Part shown: positions 33,756 through 42,281 of the stretch, piece after piece
Layout of the letters: each line of letters begins with the position of its first letter
How positions within the stretch are numbered: position 1 is the stretch's first letter
Origin: an uncultured Flavobacteriales bacterium
GTDB lineage: Bacteria; Bacteroidota; Bacteroidia; Flavobacteriales; Crocinitomicaceae
Assembly (NCBI GenBank): GCA_946478775.1
Contig: CAMLDR010000009.1
Coordinates: forward strand, 1 to 50,565
Reading direction: 5' to 3'
DNA length: 50,565 nucleotides
The notes under the pieces: model-generated
The model's input: only the letters and a program-made list of their open reading frames with translations
What the model was told of the DNA's origin: nothing
The model's database searches: none
Made by a program: the position numbers and the translations under genes

Positions 33756-35942
33756 TTATTGATTAGTTTGTTTTACTTTGATATCTGTTCCCATTCGCTG
33801 CAGGTATGCGATTAAAGCAATGATTTCTTTTTGCTTCAGTTCATTGATTTTTCCATTTTTATTCTGGCCGTTTAATGCGATTTCCGGGGTGTTTTCTACA
33901 ATATCTTTTGCGATTTCGGCTGCCTGTTTGTCCAAATCGGCTTTTGCTTTTTGTGCATACCCTTTCGGATATGGAACACCAAGCGTTTGCATCGCTTCTA
34001 TTTTATTCGGTAACAAATCGGTGTCCAGATCGTCTTCTTTCAGCCAGGTATAAGCGGGCATAATGGAGCCCGGAGACAAACCTTTGGGATCAATCATGTG
34101 CTTGTAATGCCACAAGTTTCCGCGCAAACCTCCTTCACGGGCCAGATCCGGACCGGTTCTTTTGGAACCCCACAAGAATGGGTGGTCATAGACATGTTCC
34201 CCGGCTTTTGTATATCCGCCGCTTTCCGGAGTAGGAGCATAGCGTGCGGTTTCAAAGCGTAACGGTCGAATCATTTGGGAATGGCAGTTGTTACATCCTT
34301 CCCGGATATAGATATCCCTTCCTTCCAGTTCAAGCGGAGAATAGGGTTTTACGCTGCTGATGGTCGGAACGTTGGACCGGACGGCAATAGTTGGGATAAT
34401 TTCCGCTAAACCTCCGATTGCGACAACCAAAATGCTGATCAGCATAAAGCGAACCGGTTTTCCTTCAATTCTACGGTGCCAGTATTCTTTGCCTTTGATT
34501 GCGTGAGTTCTTTCTACAGATACTTCCACTACTTCGTCTGCTGCAAATGAACCTGCTCTCACTGTTCTGAAGATATTGTAAACAAGCATCAAAGCTCCAA
34601 CGATATACAGGAATCCTCCGATTGATCTTAGAATGTAATACGGTTTCATATCGATTACAATCTCCAGGAAGTCTTTGTTCACCAAGGTTCCGTCCGGGTT
34701 GAAATGCTGCCAGCTCAAACCTTGCATGAATCCTGCAATGTACATTGGAACTGCGTATAAGATGATTCCAAGTGTTGCGATCCAGAAATGCTGGTTTGCC
34801 AATTTTTTGGAGTACAATTCCGTCTTGAACATTTTGGGGATTAACCAGTAGATCAACCCGAAAGTCATCATGCCGTTCCAGCCAAGTCCTCCTACATGCA
34901 CGTGAGCAACGATCCAATCAGTATAGTGAGAAAGCATATTCACGGATTTTAAAGACAGGAGCGGTCCTTCAAAAGTGGCCATACCATAACAAGTCAGCGC
35001 AACAACCATGAATTTCAACATCACATCATCCCGAACCCGGTCCCATGCACCGCGAAGTGTCAAAAGGCCGTTTAGCATTCCTCCCCAGGAAGGTGCAATG
35101 AGCATGATCGAAAAGACAACACCTAAACTTTGTGCCCAATCAGGAAGAGACGTGTAAAGCAAATGATGAGGTCCTGCCCAGATATAAATGAAGATCAGGG
35201 CCCAAAAGTGAATGATGGATAACCGGTAGGAATAAACCGGACGATTGGCTGCTTTCGGAACAAAGTAATACATCAGCCCCAGGTAAGGTGTAGTTAGGAA
35301 AAAAGCTACCGCATTATGCCCATACCACCATTGTACCAGTGCATCCTGAACCCCGGCATACCAGGAATAACTTTTGAAGAAAGAGATGGGTAATTCAAAT
35401 GAATTGAAGATATGCAGCATGGCAACCGTTACGAAAGTGGCTATGTAGAACCAAATCGCTACGTACAAATGTTTTACGCGTCTGACCAGAATGGTTGCGA
35501 ACAGGTTCCATCCGAAAACAACCCAAATAAAGGCGATTAAAATATCAATCCACCATTCGAGTTCCGCATATTCCTTGCTGGAAGTGATTCCGAATGGCAA
35601 AGTTAAAACGGCACATACAATGATAAATTGCCATCCCCAAAAATTCAGATAACTGAGTTTATCACTCCACATCCGGGTTTTCAGCAAGCGTTGGAGTGAA
35701 TAATAAACACCCATAAAGATTCCGTTCCCAACAAAGGCAAAAATGACCGCGTTGGTATGTAAAGGCCTGATTCTGCCAAACGAGATGTACCGGAAGCCTA
35801 AATAATCATTGAAAAATTCGGGAAAGGCTAATTGCAGGGAGGCAATTAACCCAACCAGCATGCCGATAACTCCCCAAAGGATGGTGGCGAATGCGAAATT
35901 TTTGACAATTCGATTGTCGTACTTAACTGTTTGTATTTCCAT
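33756..35942 (-). CDS. ccoNO: Fused cbb3 cytochrome oxidase subunits I and II (CcoN-CcoO)
   Basis: 728 residues from the ATG at 35942 (MEIQTVKYDNRIVKNFAFAT); an ATG 75 bases upstream lies inside ccoS and gives an implausible extension. The CcoN part has the twelve-helix pattern with haem and CuB ligands visible in LHTNAVIFAF, WWYGHNAVAFF, WAGPHHLLYT and IVAHVHVGGLGWNG. At about residue 500 the chain continues into a CcoO-type module with haem-c motif CNNCH (C550, C553, H554) followed by SQMIRPLRFETARYA. The gene fusion is common in Bacteroidota. This is the catalytic high-affinity oxygen reductase. It overlaps ccoS by 20 bases. Confidence 0.95.
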   Translation of the reverse strand: MEIQTVKYDNRIVKNFAFATILWGVIGMLVGLIASLQLAFPEFFNDYLGFRYISFGRIRPLHTNAVIFAFVGNGIFMGVYYSLQRLLKTRMWSDKLSYLNFWGWQFIIVCAVLTLPFGITSSKEYAELEWWIDILIAFIWVVFGWNLFATILVRRVKHLYVAIWFYIATFVTVAMLHIFNSFELPISFFKSYSWYAGVQDALVQWWYGHNAVAFFLTTPYLGLMYYFVPKAANRPVYSYRLSIIHFWALIFIYIWAGPHHLLYTSLPDWAQSLGVVFSIMLIAPSWGGMLNGLLTLRGAWDRVRDDVMLKFMVVALTCYGMATFEGPLLSLKSVNMLSHYTDWIVAHVHVGGLGWNGMMTFGLIYWLIPKMFKTELYSKKLANQHFWIATLGIILYAVPMYIAGFMQGLSWQHFNPDGTLVNKDFLEIVIDMKPYYILRSIGGFLYIVGALMLVYNIFRTVRAGSFAADEVVEVSVERTHAIKGKEYWHRRIEGKPVRFMLISILVVAIGGLAEIIPTIAVRSNVPTISSVKPYSPLELEGRDIYIREGCNNCHSQMIRPLRFETARYAPTPESGGYTKAGEHVYDHPFLWGSKRTGPDLAREGGLRGNLWHYKHMIDPKGLSPGSIMPAYTWLKEDDLDTDLLPNKIEAMQTLGVPYPKGYAQKAKADLDKQAAEIAKDIVENTPEIALNGQNKNGKINELKQKEIIALIAYLQRMGTDIKVKQTNQ

Positions 35943-36111
35943 CGTTGTTTTGATTTGTTTCACTTGAAGTAGATTCATCCTCATAAAGAATGCGGACGCT
36001 TGGAGAATAGTCATCATCGTACTGTCCGGTTTTGGCAGCCCAAAGAAAAATGACTAAGAAAAACACTGCCAGACAAAGGCTTACGATTAGCATGATGTAG
36101 ATCATTCCCAT
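35923..36111 (-). CDS. ccoS: CcoS-like cbb3 oxidase maturation protein
   Basis: A 62-residue protein with one membrane helix (IYIMLIVSLCLAVFFLVIFL) followed by WAAKTGQYDDDYSPSVRIL, matching the CcoS 'W....GQ.DD...p..riL' signature, then a Ser/Asn-rich tail. CcoS is needed for cofactor insertion in cbb3 oxidases. It is the first gene of the ccoS-NO-Q-P-G-H-SafE run, and the Fnr-like box upstream should govern the whole run. The ATG at 36105 is a possible alternative start. Confidence 0.85.
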   Translation of the reverse strand: MGMIYIMLIVSLCLAVFFLVIFLWAAKTGQYDDDYSPSVRILYEDESTSSETNQNNDGNTNS

Positions 36112-36115
36112 ACTA

Positions 36116-36180
36116 CAAAGAACACCATCAAAATTTGGGTAAAATATGATCTTAGTAACCTGAAAAGCTGATTTATATCA
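36116..36180 (-). promoter_or_regulatory. Fnr-like box TGATTTATATCA upstream of the cco operon
   Basis: A perfect TGAT-N4-ATCA at 36169-36180, 58 bases before the ccoS ATG. The minus-strand GTTCTTTG at 36123 to 36116 keeps the TTTG half of a -7 element with its centre exactly 55 bp from the box centre, but would leave almost no leader. A second candidate, AAATTTTG at 36136 to 36129, is 42 bp away. The box is well supported; the exact promoter is uncertain. Confidence 0.6.
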
Positions 36181-36232
36181 TGTTTTTAAATGAGGATATT
36201 TAACTTTTCCAGGAATTAGTTTAATGAGGGTT

Positions 36233-38623
36233 TCATCCGACATTGGTTGAAAACAGATCACTAGGAGGAAGCTTTTTCCGAAGCGTAAGAAAGGTTGCCA
36301 ATCCAACAACTGTAACGGAACTCAAAGGCATTAAGATAGTTGCAACAAAGGGCGTGAGTTGCCCGCTGACTGCGAAACCTATTCCTGTCAGATTGTAGCA
36401 AAGCGAAAACGCAAAACAGATGCGTAAAAAGGTTTTTCCACTTCGGATGTATTGGAAGTAGGCAGCGAGGTGTTTGAGGTTATCTGCCTTCAAAATGGCA
36501 TCCGATGCAGGTGTAAAACGCACCAGGTCTTCTGAAAGTGCAATTCCTACAAAGGCTTCATTCAGAGCACCGGCATCGTTTAATCCGTCACCGATCATCA
36601 GGGTATAATTTCCTTTTGCCTGTAAGTACTGAATGAATTCTTTCTTTTGAAGCGGCTGTTGTTCAAAATGGAATACCGTTTCAGGAGGAAAAATGGTGCG
36701 GAGCAAATCCAAATCCTTCGGTTTATCACCTGAAACAACTGCTAATTGATAGTTTGGAGCCAGATGTAGAACCAATTCTTTCAATTGAGTCCGCAATTTC
36801 GATTGAAAACGAAAAGTCCCCAACAATTTTCCTTCAGAAGCAAAGTAAACAACAGATTCGTCGCTGCTTTGCTCTTCCAGTCCAATAAAAACGGCGGAAC
36901 CTAATTGGAAGGTATTCCATGAAATTCCCTTTCCCGGAATTTCAAGTGCGGTTTGATCTGAACCCGGATCGATCATGGTCTTTGAAAGCAGTTCGTGAAT
37001 GGCTCTTGCATACGGATGAACGGCGTGTTTGGTCATTTGGAAAAGGACTTGCTTTTCTGATTGCGTGAGCGCTTTTCCGGTGTATTGAATTTGTTTGTGA
37101 TCCTGTTCGGTCAAAGTTCCTGTTTTATCAAATACCAGGTAGTTGCATTGTTGGATCCGTTCGATAATTGCAGTGTTTCGCAGATAAAACCCTTTTTTGC
37201 CCAATACGCGCAGCATGTTTCCATAAACGAACGGAACAGACAATGCCAAAGCACAGGGACAAGCTACTATGAGAATTGCGGTGACGATTTCCGGAATTTG
37301 TGACGGATCGATCCAGATCCACGCAATGGAAGCAATCACCGCCAGTCCGATTACAGCAGTAATGAAATATTTGGAAATCCGGTCTTGCCTGGTCTGAAAA
37401 AACAATTCCGTTTTTTTCGAATGCCCGTCATTCCATAACTGGGTTAAAACACTTCGCTCTGTGGTTTTAGATACCACCAATTGAATGGTTTCTCCCATGC
37501 TTTTTCCGCCTGCGTAAAGCAACTCTCCTTTTTTCTTTTCGATCCAATCTGCTTCACCGCTAACAAAGCTGTAATCCAAAGTGGCTTTTTCAGAAAGCAG
37601 AATACAATCACAAGGGATAATTTCTTCGTTTCGGATTGAAATTTCATCACCTGCCTGTAATTCATCAATGGGACAAAGAATGGTTTTTTCGTTCGTTTTT
37701 TTAATAACCGCAACCGGGAAATAGGACCTGAAATCGCGTTCAAAAGAGAGCCATTGATAGGTTTTTCCCTGGAACCATTTCCCGATTAAAAGGAAAAAGA
37801 TGAATGCCGCAAAAGAATCCATATACCCGGGACCTTCCTGACTGAAAATTGCTACACAACTCCGGATGTAAAGAGCAAGGATTCCAATCGCAATGGGAAT
37901 GTCGAGGTTCAGACTGCGCAGGCGGATTCCTGCAATGGCAGATTTGAAATAATCCTGTGCTGAGAAGAGTAATACAGGAATAGAAACTGCAAATGACATA
38001 TAAGAACTGAGATTCCGGATGCCGGAGTAAGTGTAGTCGATGCCCAGGTATTCCGGGAAACTCCAAAGCATAATACTTCCAAAAGCAAAGCCGGCTATTC
38101 CCAGTTGAAACAAAAGACGCTTGTTAAAGGTACCGCTCGATTTATCAATTGACTTGAAATCGGGTTCGTATCCTATTCTTGTTAGTAGCAAAGCGAGTTC
38201 TGAAAGTTTTAGCTGCTCCGGGTTAATAGTAATTGTTGCGGTTTTCTTGGGGAAATGAATTGTGGAACGTAAAATCCCGTCATTCAAACGGTGCAAATGT
38301 TCCAGGAGAAAAATGCAACTGGCGCAATGAATTTGAGGTAGGTGTAAAGTGATTTTAACGATGTTTCCCTCCTGGAAATCGATGTGTTTCTTTCTTAATT
38401 CTTCGTCATCCAATACAGCGAAAACTTCCTTTGATACTTTGTTCGGACGAATTCCCGCCTGTGAATCCTGCTCGTAATAAGTTCCCAATGAATGCGCAGA
38501 GAGTAATTGATAAACCTGTTTGCAGCCATTACAGCAAAATGCATGTTCATCAGCATAGAAAATCGTTTTCGGTAAGGAGTCGTGACAATGATAGCACGTG
38601 TTTTTTTCTGACTGATTTTGCAT
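36233..38623 (-). CDS. ccoI: CcoI/FixI copper-exporting P-type ATPase
   Basis: A 796-residue protein. The N-terminal zinc-ribbon-like Cys set CYHCHDS and FCCNGCKQVYQLL is followed by a heavy-metal-associated domain with CASC (LPQIHCASCIFLLEHLH). About eight membrane helices include the transport motif ACPCALALS. The catalytic domain has DKTGTLTEQD (phosphorylated Asp) and the hinge GDGLNDAGAL. CcoI-type ATPases supply copper for the CuB centre of cbb3 oxidase. It starts 26 bases after hemN and is probably co-transcribed with it; ccoS follows with its own promoter. Confidence 0.93.
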   Translation of the reverse strand: MQNQSEKNTCYHCHDSLPKTIFYADEHAFCCNGCKQVYQLLSAHSLGTYYEQDSQAGIRPNKVSKEVFAVLDDEELRKKHIDFQEGNIVKITLHLPQIHCASCIFLLEHLHRLNDGILRSTIHFPKKTATITINPEQLKLSELALLLTRIGYEPDFKSIDKSSGTFNKRLLFQLGIAGFAFGSIMLWSFPEYLGIDYTYSGIRNLSSYMSFAVSIPVLLFSAQDYFKSAIAGIRLRSLNLDIPIAIGILALYIRSCVAIFSQEGPGYMDSFAAFIFFLLIGKWFQGKTYQWLSFERDFRSYFPVAVIKKTNEKTILCPIDELQAGDEISIRNEEIIPCDCILLSEKATLDYSFVSGEADWIEKKKGELLYAGGKSMGETIQLVVSKTTERSVLTQLWNDGHSKKTELFFQTRQDRISKYFITAVIGLAVIASIAWIWIDPSQIPEIVTAILIVACPCALALSVPFVYGNMLRVLGKKGFYLRNTAIIERIQQCNYLVFDKTGTLTEQDHKQIQYTGKALTQSEKQVLFQMTKHAVHPYARAIHELLSKTMIDPGSDQTALEIPGKGISWNTFQLGSAVFIGLEEQSSDESVVYFASEGKLLGTFRFQSKLRTQLKELVLHLAPNYQLAVVSGDKPKDLDLLRTIFPPETVFHFEQQPLQKKEFIQYLQAKGNYTLMIGDGLNDAGALNEAFVGIALSEDLVRFTPASDAILKADNLKHLAAYFQYIRSGKTFLRICFAFSLCYNLTGIGFAVSGQLTPFVATILMPLSSVTVVGLATFLTLRKKLPPSDLFSTNVG

Positions 38624-38649
38624 GGGGAATTCGTTTCAAAAATGTGTAT

Positions 38650-40005
38650 TTAAATAGTCATGCTAAATCTTTTCACCGGGTTCTGATTCTTTAAGTAAGC
38701 ATCAAAAGCCATACAGCAATTGCGTACAAAAGGAATTCCCCTGGGCAGAATGCGAATAGTATCTTGTTCCCATTCAACCAATCCGTCTGAAATGAGTTCT
38801 GATAATTGTAATTCCAATTCCAGCAGGTTCAATAAAGTGTTTTTCGGGATTTCCGTTTCAAAGTGACACATCAGGTTCAGGATGTGCCGGCCGATTTCAC
38901 TATCCATTTCACTCATGAGATGTCCCCGGGTGATCGGTAATTGACCATTTTCTACTAGTTCCAGGTAACGTTCAGTCGTCTTTTCATTCTGGGCAAAACC
39001 AAATTTGCATTCTGAAATGGCCGACATACCGAGTCCGATGAGTAAACTGGAGGAGTTGACAGTGTAGCCCATAAAATTCCGGTGTAATCTTCTTTCAATT
39101 GCAGCGATTGCTAAAGGATCGCCTGGCAAGGCAAAATGGTCCATGCCGATTTCCAGATACCCGTTTTCAAGAAGCGTTTGCCTGGATCCTTCATAGAGTT
39201 GTCGCTTAAAGGCCGGATCAGGTAGATCCGATTCGTGGTATCCTCTTTGTCCTGTTCCTTTTATCCAGGGTACATGGGCGTAGGAATACAAAGAAATCCT
39301 TTCGGGTTTCAATTCCAGGGTACGTTGAATGGTCTGTTGAAATCCGGCAAGTGTTTGTTTGGGTAAACCATAGACCAGGTCGTGAGAAATGGCATTGAAA
39401 CCTGCTGTTTTTGCTCCCTGATGACAAGACTGAACCTGCTCGAATGATTGAATGCGGTGAATAGCTTTTTGAACAATCGGATCATAATCCTGTATTCCGA
39501 AACTAATTCTGCGAAATCCTTGTTGATAGAGTACCTGTAAATGTTCTGTGCCGGTAGAATTAGGATGCGCTTCAAAACTCAATTCAGCGTTCTTAGTAAA
39601 AGGAAAAATGTGTTTGATTCCTTCTATTAATCGTTTCAATTCTTCCGCGGCAAAGAAGGTTGGGGTTCCACCGCCTAAATGCAGTTCGCGAATTTGCGAA
39701 TTTGGTTCAAGTGATGCGGATAACAGTCCCCATTCTTTGAGTACCGCATCGATGTATCTTTTTTCCACCTGATGATTAGTGGTGATATGTTTGTGGCATC
39801 CGCAAAAGGTACACAGAGAGTCACAGTAAGGAAGGTGGATGTATAAATCCAGTTGTTTTACCGTTTCCCCTTGTTGCGAAACTCCAATCAACTCAAGCCA
39901 TTTATCGGGTTCCCATTGTTCAGTATTCCAATAGGGGACGGTTGGATAAGAAGTATATCTTGGTCCGGGAAGAGTGTATTTTGCAATCAGACCATTATCT
40001 TTCAT
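38650..40005 (-). CDS. hemN: Oxygen-independent coproporphyrinogen III oxidase
   Basis: 451 residues from the ATG at 40005 (MKDNGLIAKYTLPGPRYTSY), which matches the usual HemN opening; the frame extends 35 codons further but without family similarity. It is a radical-SAM enzyme: cluster cysteines C61, C65 and C68 lie in YCDSLCTFCGC, preceded by LYIHLP, and a glycine-rich LHLGGGTPTFF segment follows. It decarboxylates coproporphyrinogen III to protoporphyrinogen IX in haem synthesis under low oxygen. An Fnr-like box lies 44 bases upstream, and ccoI follows in the same transcript. Confidence 0.94.
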   Translation of the reverse strand: MKDNGLIAKYTLPGPRYTSYPTVPYWNTEQWEPDKWLELIGVSQQGETVKQLDLYIHLPYCDSLCTFCGCHKHITTNHQVEKRYIDAVLKEWGLLSASLEPNSQIRELHLGGGTPTFFAAEELKRLIEGIKHIFPFTKNAELSFEAHPNSTGTEHLQVLYQQGFRRISFGIQDYDPIVQKAIHRIQSFEQVQSCHQGAKTAGFNAISHDLVYGLPKQTLAGFQQTIQRTLELKPERISLYSYAHVPWIKGTGQRGYHESDLPDPAFKRQLYEGSRQTLLENGYLEIGMDHFALPGDPLAIAAIERRLHRNFMGYTVNSSSLLIGLGMSAISECKFGFAQNEKTTERYLELVENGQLPITRGHLMSEMDSEIGRHILNLMCHFETEIPKNTLLNLLELELQLSELISDGLVEWEQDTIRILPRGIPFVRNCCMAFDAYLKNQNPVKRFSMTI

Positions 40006-40017
40006 GGATTTTTTTTG

Positions 40018-40060
40018 CAAAACTAGCTGGAAGAAAGTACTAAAAAAATGATGTGCGTCA
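40018..40060 (-). promoter_or_regulatory. hemN promoter with Fnr-like box TGATGTGCGTCA
   Basis: The minus-strand -7 element TAGTTTTG (40025 to 40018) is a perfect TAnnTTTG. The box at 40049-40060 has one mismatch to TGAT-N4-ATCA. Centre-to-centre distance is 33 bp, the same as at the BON promoter, consistent with activation from about -41. Confidence 0.6.
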
Positions 40061-40161
40061 CCTTTGTTGATTCCAGTTTTATTGCTCTTCTTTCCATCCG
40101 CTCCAATCAACTATTTTTGCTTTCATGCCGCTAACTTCCTATATTTAATAGAAATAAAAGG

Positions 40162-40226
40162 TGATGAATATCAGTACATAGGATGATGTTTGTTTGGTTG
40201 CTGAGCGCATTTCGCTCCTATCTTTG
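40162..40226 (+). promoter_or_regulatory. Promoter of the CBS gene with Fnr-like box TGATGAATATCA
   Basis: A perfect TGAT-N4-ATCA at 40162-40173 and a perfect -7 element TATCTTTG at 40219-40226, with centres 55 bp apart. TTTGGTTG at 40193-40200 offers a -33 TTTG or TTG at a usable spacing (22 or 18 bases). The predicted start of transcription leaves a ~55-base leader before the gene. Confidence 0.65.
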
Positions 40227-40287
40227 TAAAACGCGGGGCAGGTCGAAGAGCAAAAAACAATTTTCCTGTGTCTTTAATTGAAAACAG

Positions 40288-40698
40288 ATGGATTTAAAAT
40301 TATCAGTATCGGGTATCATGACTACACCGGTTGAATGTGTTAGTCCTCAGGATAAATTATTAGTTATCAAACAGTTGTATGAGAGGCCGAATTTTCACCG
40401 TCATTTTCCTGTTATGGACAAGGGAGTTTTAGTAGGAATGGTGAGTTTGGTCGATTATATGCATGCGATCGGAGAGGCAACACTCGATGACAATGAGCCG
40501 GTCTATTCTTCAAAAACGGTGGAAGACATTATGTCCCACAATCCCGTTACAGTCAGTGAGGATACTTCAATTGCTGAAGCAGGTGCTCTCCTGGCCAAGG
40601 GAGAGTTCAGCTCTATTGTTGTTTTGAGGGATAATCAAGTGAGTGGTATTTTGACTCCCACAGATCTGATTCGCTATTTTCTAAAACAAGGAGAGTAA
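40288..40698 (+). CDS. Two-CBS-domain protein
   Basis: A 136-residue cytosolic protein consisting of a single pair of CBS units. Unit 1 is ~1-62 (SGIMTTPVECVSPQDKLLVI, ending GMVSLVDYMHAIG); unit 2 is ~76-133 (VEDIMSHNPVTVSEDTSIAE, ending GILTPTDLIRYFL). Stand-alone CBS pairs bind adenine nucleotides and act as energy or redox sensors. An Fnr-like box and strong promoter precede it, grouping it with the low-oxygen set. The partner enzyme is unknown. Confidence 0.88.
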   Translation: MDLKLSVSGIMTTPVECVSPQDKLLVIKQLYERPNFHRHFPVMDKGVLVGMVSLVDYMHAIGEATLDDNEPVYSSKTVEDIMSHNPVTVSEDTSIAEAGALLAKGEFSSIVVLRDNQVSGILTPTDLIRYFLKQGE

Positions 40699-40740
40699 GA
40701 TTCGGCTATTTTTTTCAAAAGTACAATTTGTAAATTTATT

Positions 40741-40774
40741 TATCGTAATATTGCAATATAGTTATAATACGATA
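40741..40774. promoter_or_regulatory. Inverted-repeat operator in front of arsR
   Basis: TATCGTA (40741-40747) and TACGATA (40768-40774) form a perfect inverted repeat with a 20-base spacer. Inside lies a second perfect 12-base palindrome, ATATTGCAATAT (40748-40759). The right arm ends three bases before the arsR ATG. The nested symmetry is typical of ArsR/SmtB-family sites overlapping their own promoter, so arsenite-relieved autorepression is likely. Confidence 0.6.
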
Positions 40775-40777
40775 GAC

Positions 40778-41113
40778 ATGGGAGCAACTAAAACAGATCA
40801 TTTTTCAGAAGAACAGAACAAAGTGGCTGGTATGATGAAAGCTATGGGACATCCGGCGCGTATTGCCATTATGGAATACCTGATTAAAGTCGATGCCTGT
40901 ATTTGTGGAGATATTGTAAATGAATTGCCCTTAGCGCAGCCAACCGTATCGCAACATTTAAAAGAGCTGAAAAATGCCGGACTGATAAAGGGGAGCATTG
41001 AAGGAACCGCCATTTGTTATTGTGTAGATAAAGAAGCAATCGCTGAATTACAGCAATACCTGACGAATGCCACGCTGCAGTTAGAAGATAAAGAGAAAAA
41101 AACGTGTTGTTAA
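40778..41113 (+). CDS. arsR: ArsR-family metalloregulator
   Basis: 111 residues from the ATG at 40778 (MGATKTDHFSEEQNKVAGMM); the longer frame would need a TTG inside the operator. The winged helix-turn-helix has MGHPARIAIMEYL, then C41-I-C43 just before the recognition region LAQPTVSQHLKELKNAGLI, equivalent to the arsenite-binding CVC of ArsR. The C-terminus ends in KKTCC, which may give extra thiol ligands. It would repress the downstream arsenic genes until As(III) binds. First gene of the operon. Confidence 0.9.
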   Translation: MGATKTDHFSEEQNKVAGMMKAMGHPARIAIMEYLIKVDACICGDIVNELPLAQPTVSQHLKELKNAGLIKGSIEGTAICYCVDKEAIAELQQYLTNATLQLEDKEKKTCC

Positions 41114-41127
41114 ATTAAATCTCCCGA

Positions 41128-41152
41128 AGATCCGCTGCGGCGGACGGGATCT
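41128..41152. repeat. GC-rich imperfect palindrome in the ars operon
   Basis: AGATCC (41128-41133) and GGATCT (41147-41152) form inverted ends around a GC-rich centre (GCTGCGGCGGACG) in an otherwise AT-rich 52-base gap between arsR and the DUF6428-like gene. It could be a dispersed extragenic palindrome or an mRNA processing or attenuation element. No second copy was noticed here. Confidence 0.35.
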
Positions 41153-41165
41153 AAAAAAGAAAATC

Positions 41166-41642
41166 ATGAAACTTTCAGAAATCAAAGCCATTTTGCCAAC
41201 GCTCGAAAATGTAGCGTTTCAAACACCGGACGGGTCATTCGTTCCGGAACACTTCCACGTTACCGAGGTAGGCAGTATTCAAAAACACTTCATTGATTGT
41301 GGTGGGACTATTCGCAAAGAACAGGTAGTGAATTTCCAGTTGTGGAACGCCAACGATTTGGAACACCGTTTGAAACCGGCAAAACTGTTGAATATTATAA
41401 AACTTTCGGAAGATAAATTGGGAATCGAAGACAACGAAATCGAAGTGGAATACCAAAGCGATACCATTGGGAAATACGATTTGAGTTTCAACGGTTCGCA
41501 TTTCGTTCTGGTTCCGAAGACAACGGCGTGTTTGGCATCGGATGCCTGCGGAATTCCTGCCGAAAAGATGAAAGTACAATTGACTGAACTCACGGGAGGA
41601 AGTGAAAATGCATGTGCTCCGGGGAGTGGTTGCTGTAATTAA
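41166..41642 (+). CDS. DUF6428-like arsenic-operon protein
   Basis: A 158-residue protein. The opening KLSEIKAILPTLENVAFQTP, then PDGSFVPEHFHVTEVG, is the pattern of a family that sits between arsR and the phosphatase-like gene in many Bacteroidota ars operons; I believe this is DUF6428. The HxH in PEHFHV plus Cys residues and the C-terminal CAPGSGCC suggest metal or metalloid binding. The fold may be cupin-like beta. Its biochemical role is unknown; context points to arsenic resistance. Confidence 0.7.
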   Translation: MKLSEIKAILPTLENVAFQTPDGSFVPEHFHVTEVGSIQKHFIDCGGTIRKEQVVNFQLWNANDLEHRLKPAKLLNIIKLSEDKLGIEDNEIEVEYQSDTIGKYDLSFNGSHFVLVPKTTACLASDACGIPAEKMKVQLTELTGGSENACAPGSGCCN

Positions 41643-41660
41643 TAAAAACAGCAATTTCCA

Positions 41661-42275
41661 ATGAATCCAAAGATCAAAAACTACATGGACGGATTAGTCA
41701 ACGAATTTGACACGATTCCGAACGAACGAAAAGAGCTCCTGCAGCGGATTTCAAATTACATCCGTTCAAAACAAGAACTGAAAAAACCGGTTAATCTGGT
41801 TTACATTTGTACCCACAACTCGCGAAGAAGTCATTTGGGGCAAATCTGGGCAAAAGTCGCTTCTAATTACTACGACATGAACGATGTGAATACTTTCTCC
41901 GGAGGAACGGAAGCAACAGCCTTTAACATCAACGCAATTAGCGCACTGCAAAGGGTTGGGTTCAATATTCAGAAAACAACAGACACAGAAAACCCGGTTT
42001 ACCATGTCTACCACAACGATGGGGATGAACCGAGCATTTGCTTCTCCAAAGTTTATGACAATTCACACAATCCAGGTTCAGAATTCGCTGCGATTATGAC
42101 GTGCAGCGATGCGGAAGAAAACTGTCCCTTTATTCCGGGAGTTGAACTTCGGGTTGGAACTACTTATGACGACCCGAAAGCATTTGACAATACGCCACTT
42201 CAGGATCAAAAATACGATGAAAGATGCCGTCAGATTGCATTGGAAACACTTTACGCTTTTTCACTCCTTAAATAA
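41661..42275 (+). CDS. Low-molecular-weight phosphatase/arsenate-reductase-like protein
   Basis: A 204-residue protein with an N-terminal helical extension (~1-42) and a LMW phosphatase core beginning VNLVYICTHNSRRSHLGQIW. The P-loop is C50-T-H-N-S-R-R56. In thioredoxin-coupled ArsC this loop is CTGNSCR; here the second Cys is replaced by R55, so the classical Cys relay cannot be identical. A later MTCSDAEENCPFIPG segment offers further Cys residues. It is placed in the ars operon next to the ACR3 gene, so arsenate reduction is likely, but a phosphatase function remains possible. Confidence 0.78.
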   Translation: MNPKIKNYMDGLVNEFDTIPNERKELLQRISNYIRSKQELKKPVNLVYICTHNSRRSHLGQIWAKVASNYYDMNDVNTFSGGTEATAFNINAISALQRVGFNIQKTTDTENPVYHVYHNDGDEPSICFSKVYDNSHNPGSEFAAIMTCSDAEENCPFIPGVELRVGTTYDDPKAFDNTPLQDQKYDERCRQIALETLYAFSLLK

Positions 42276-42281
42276 AATCAC

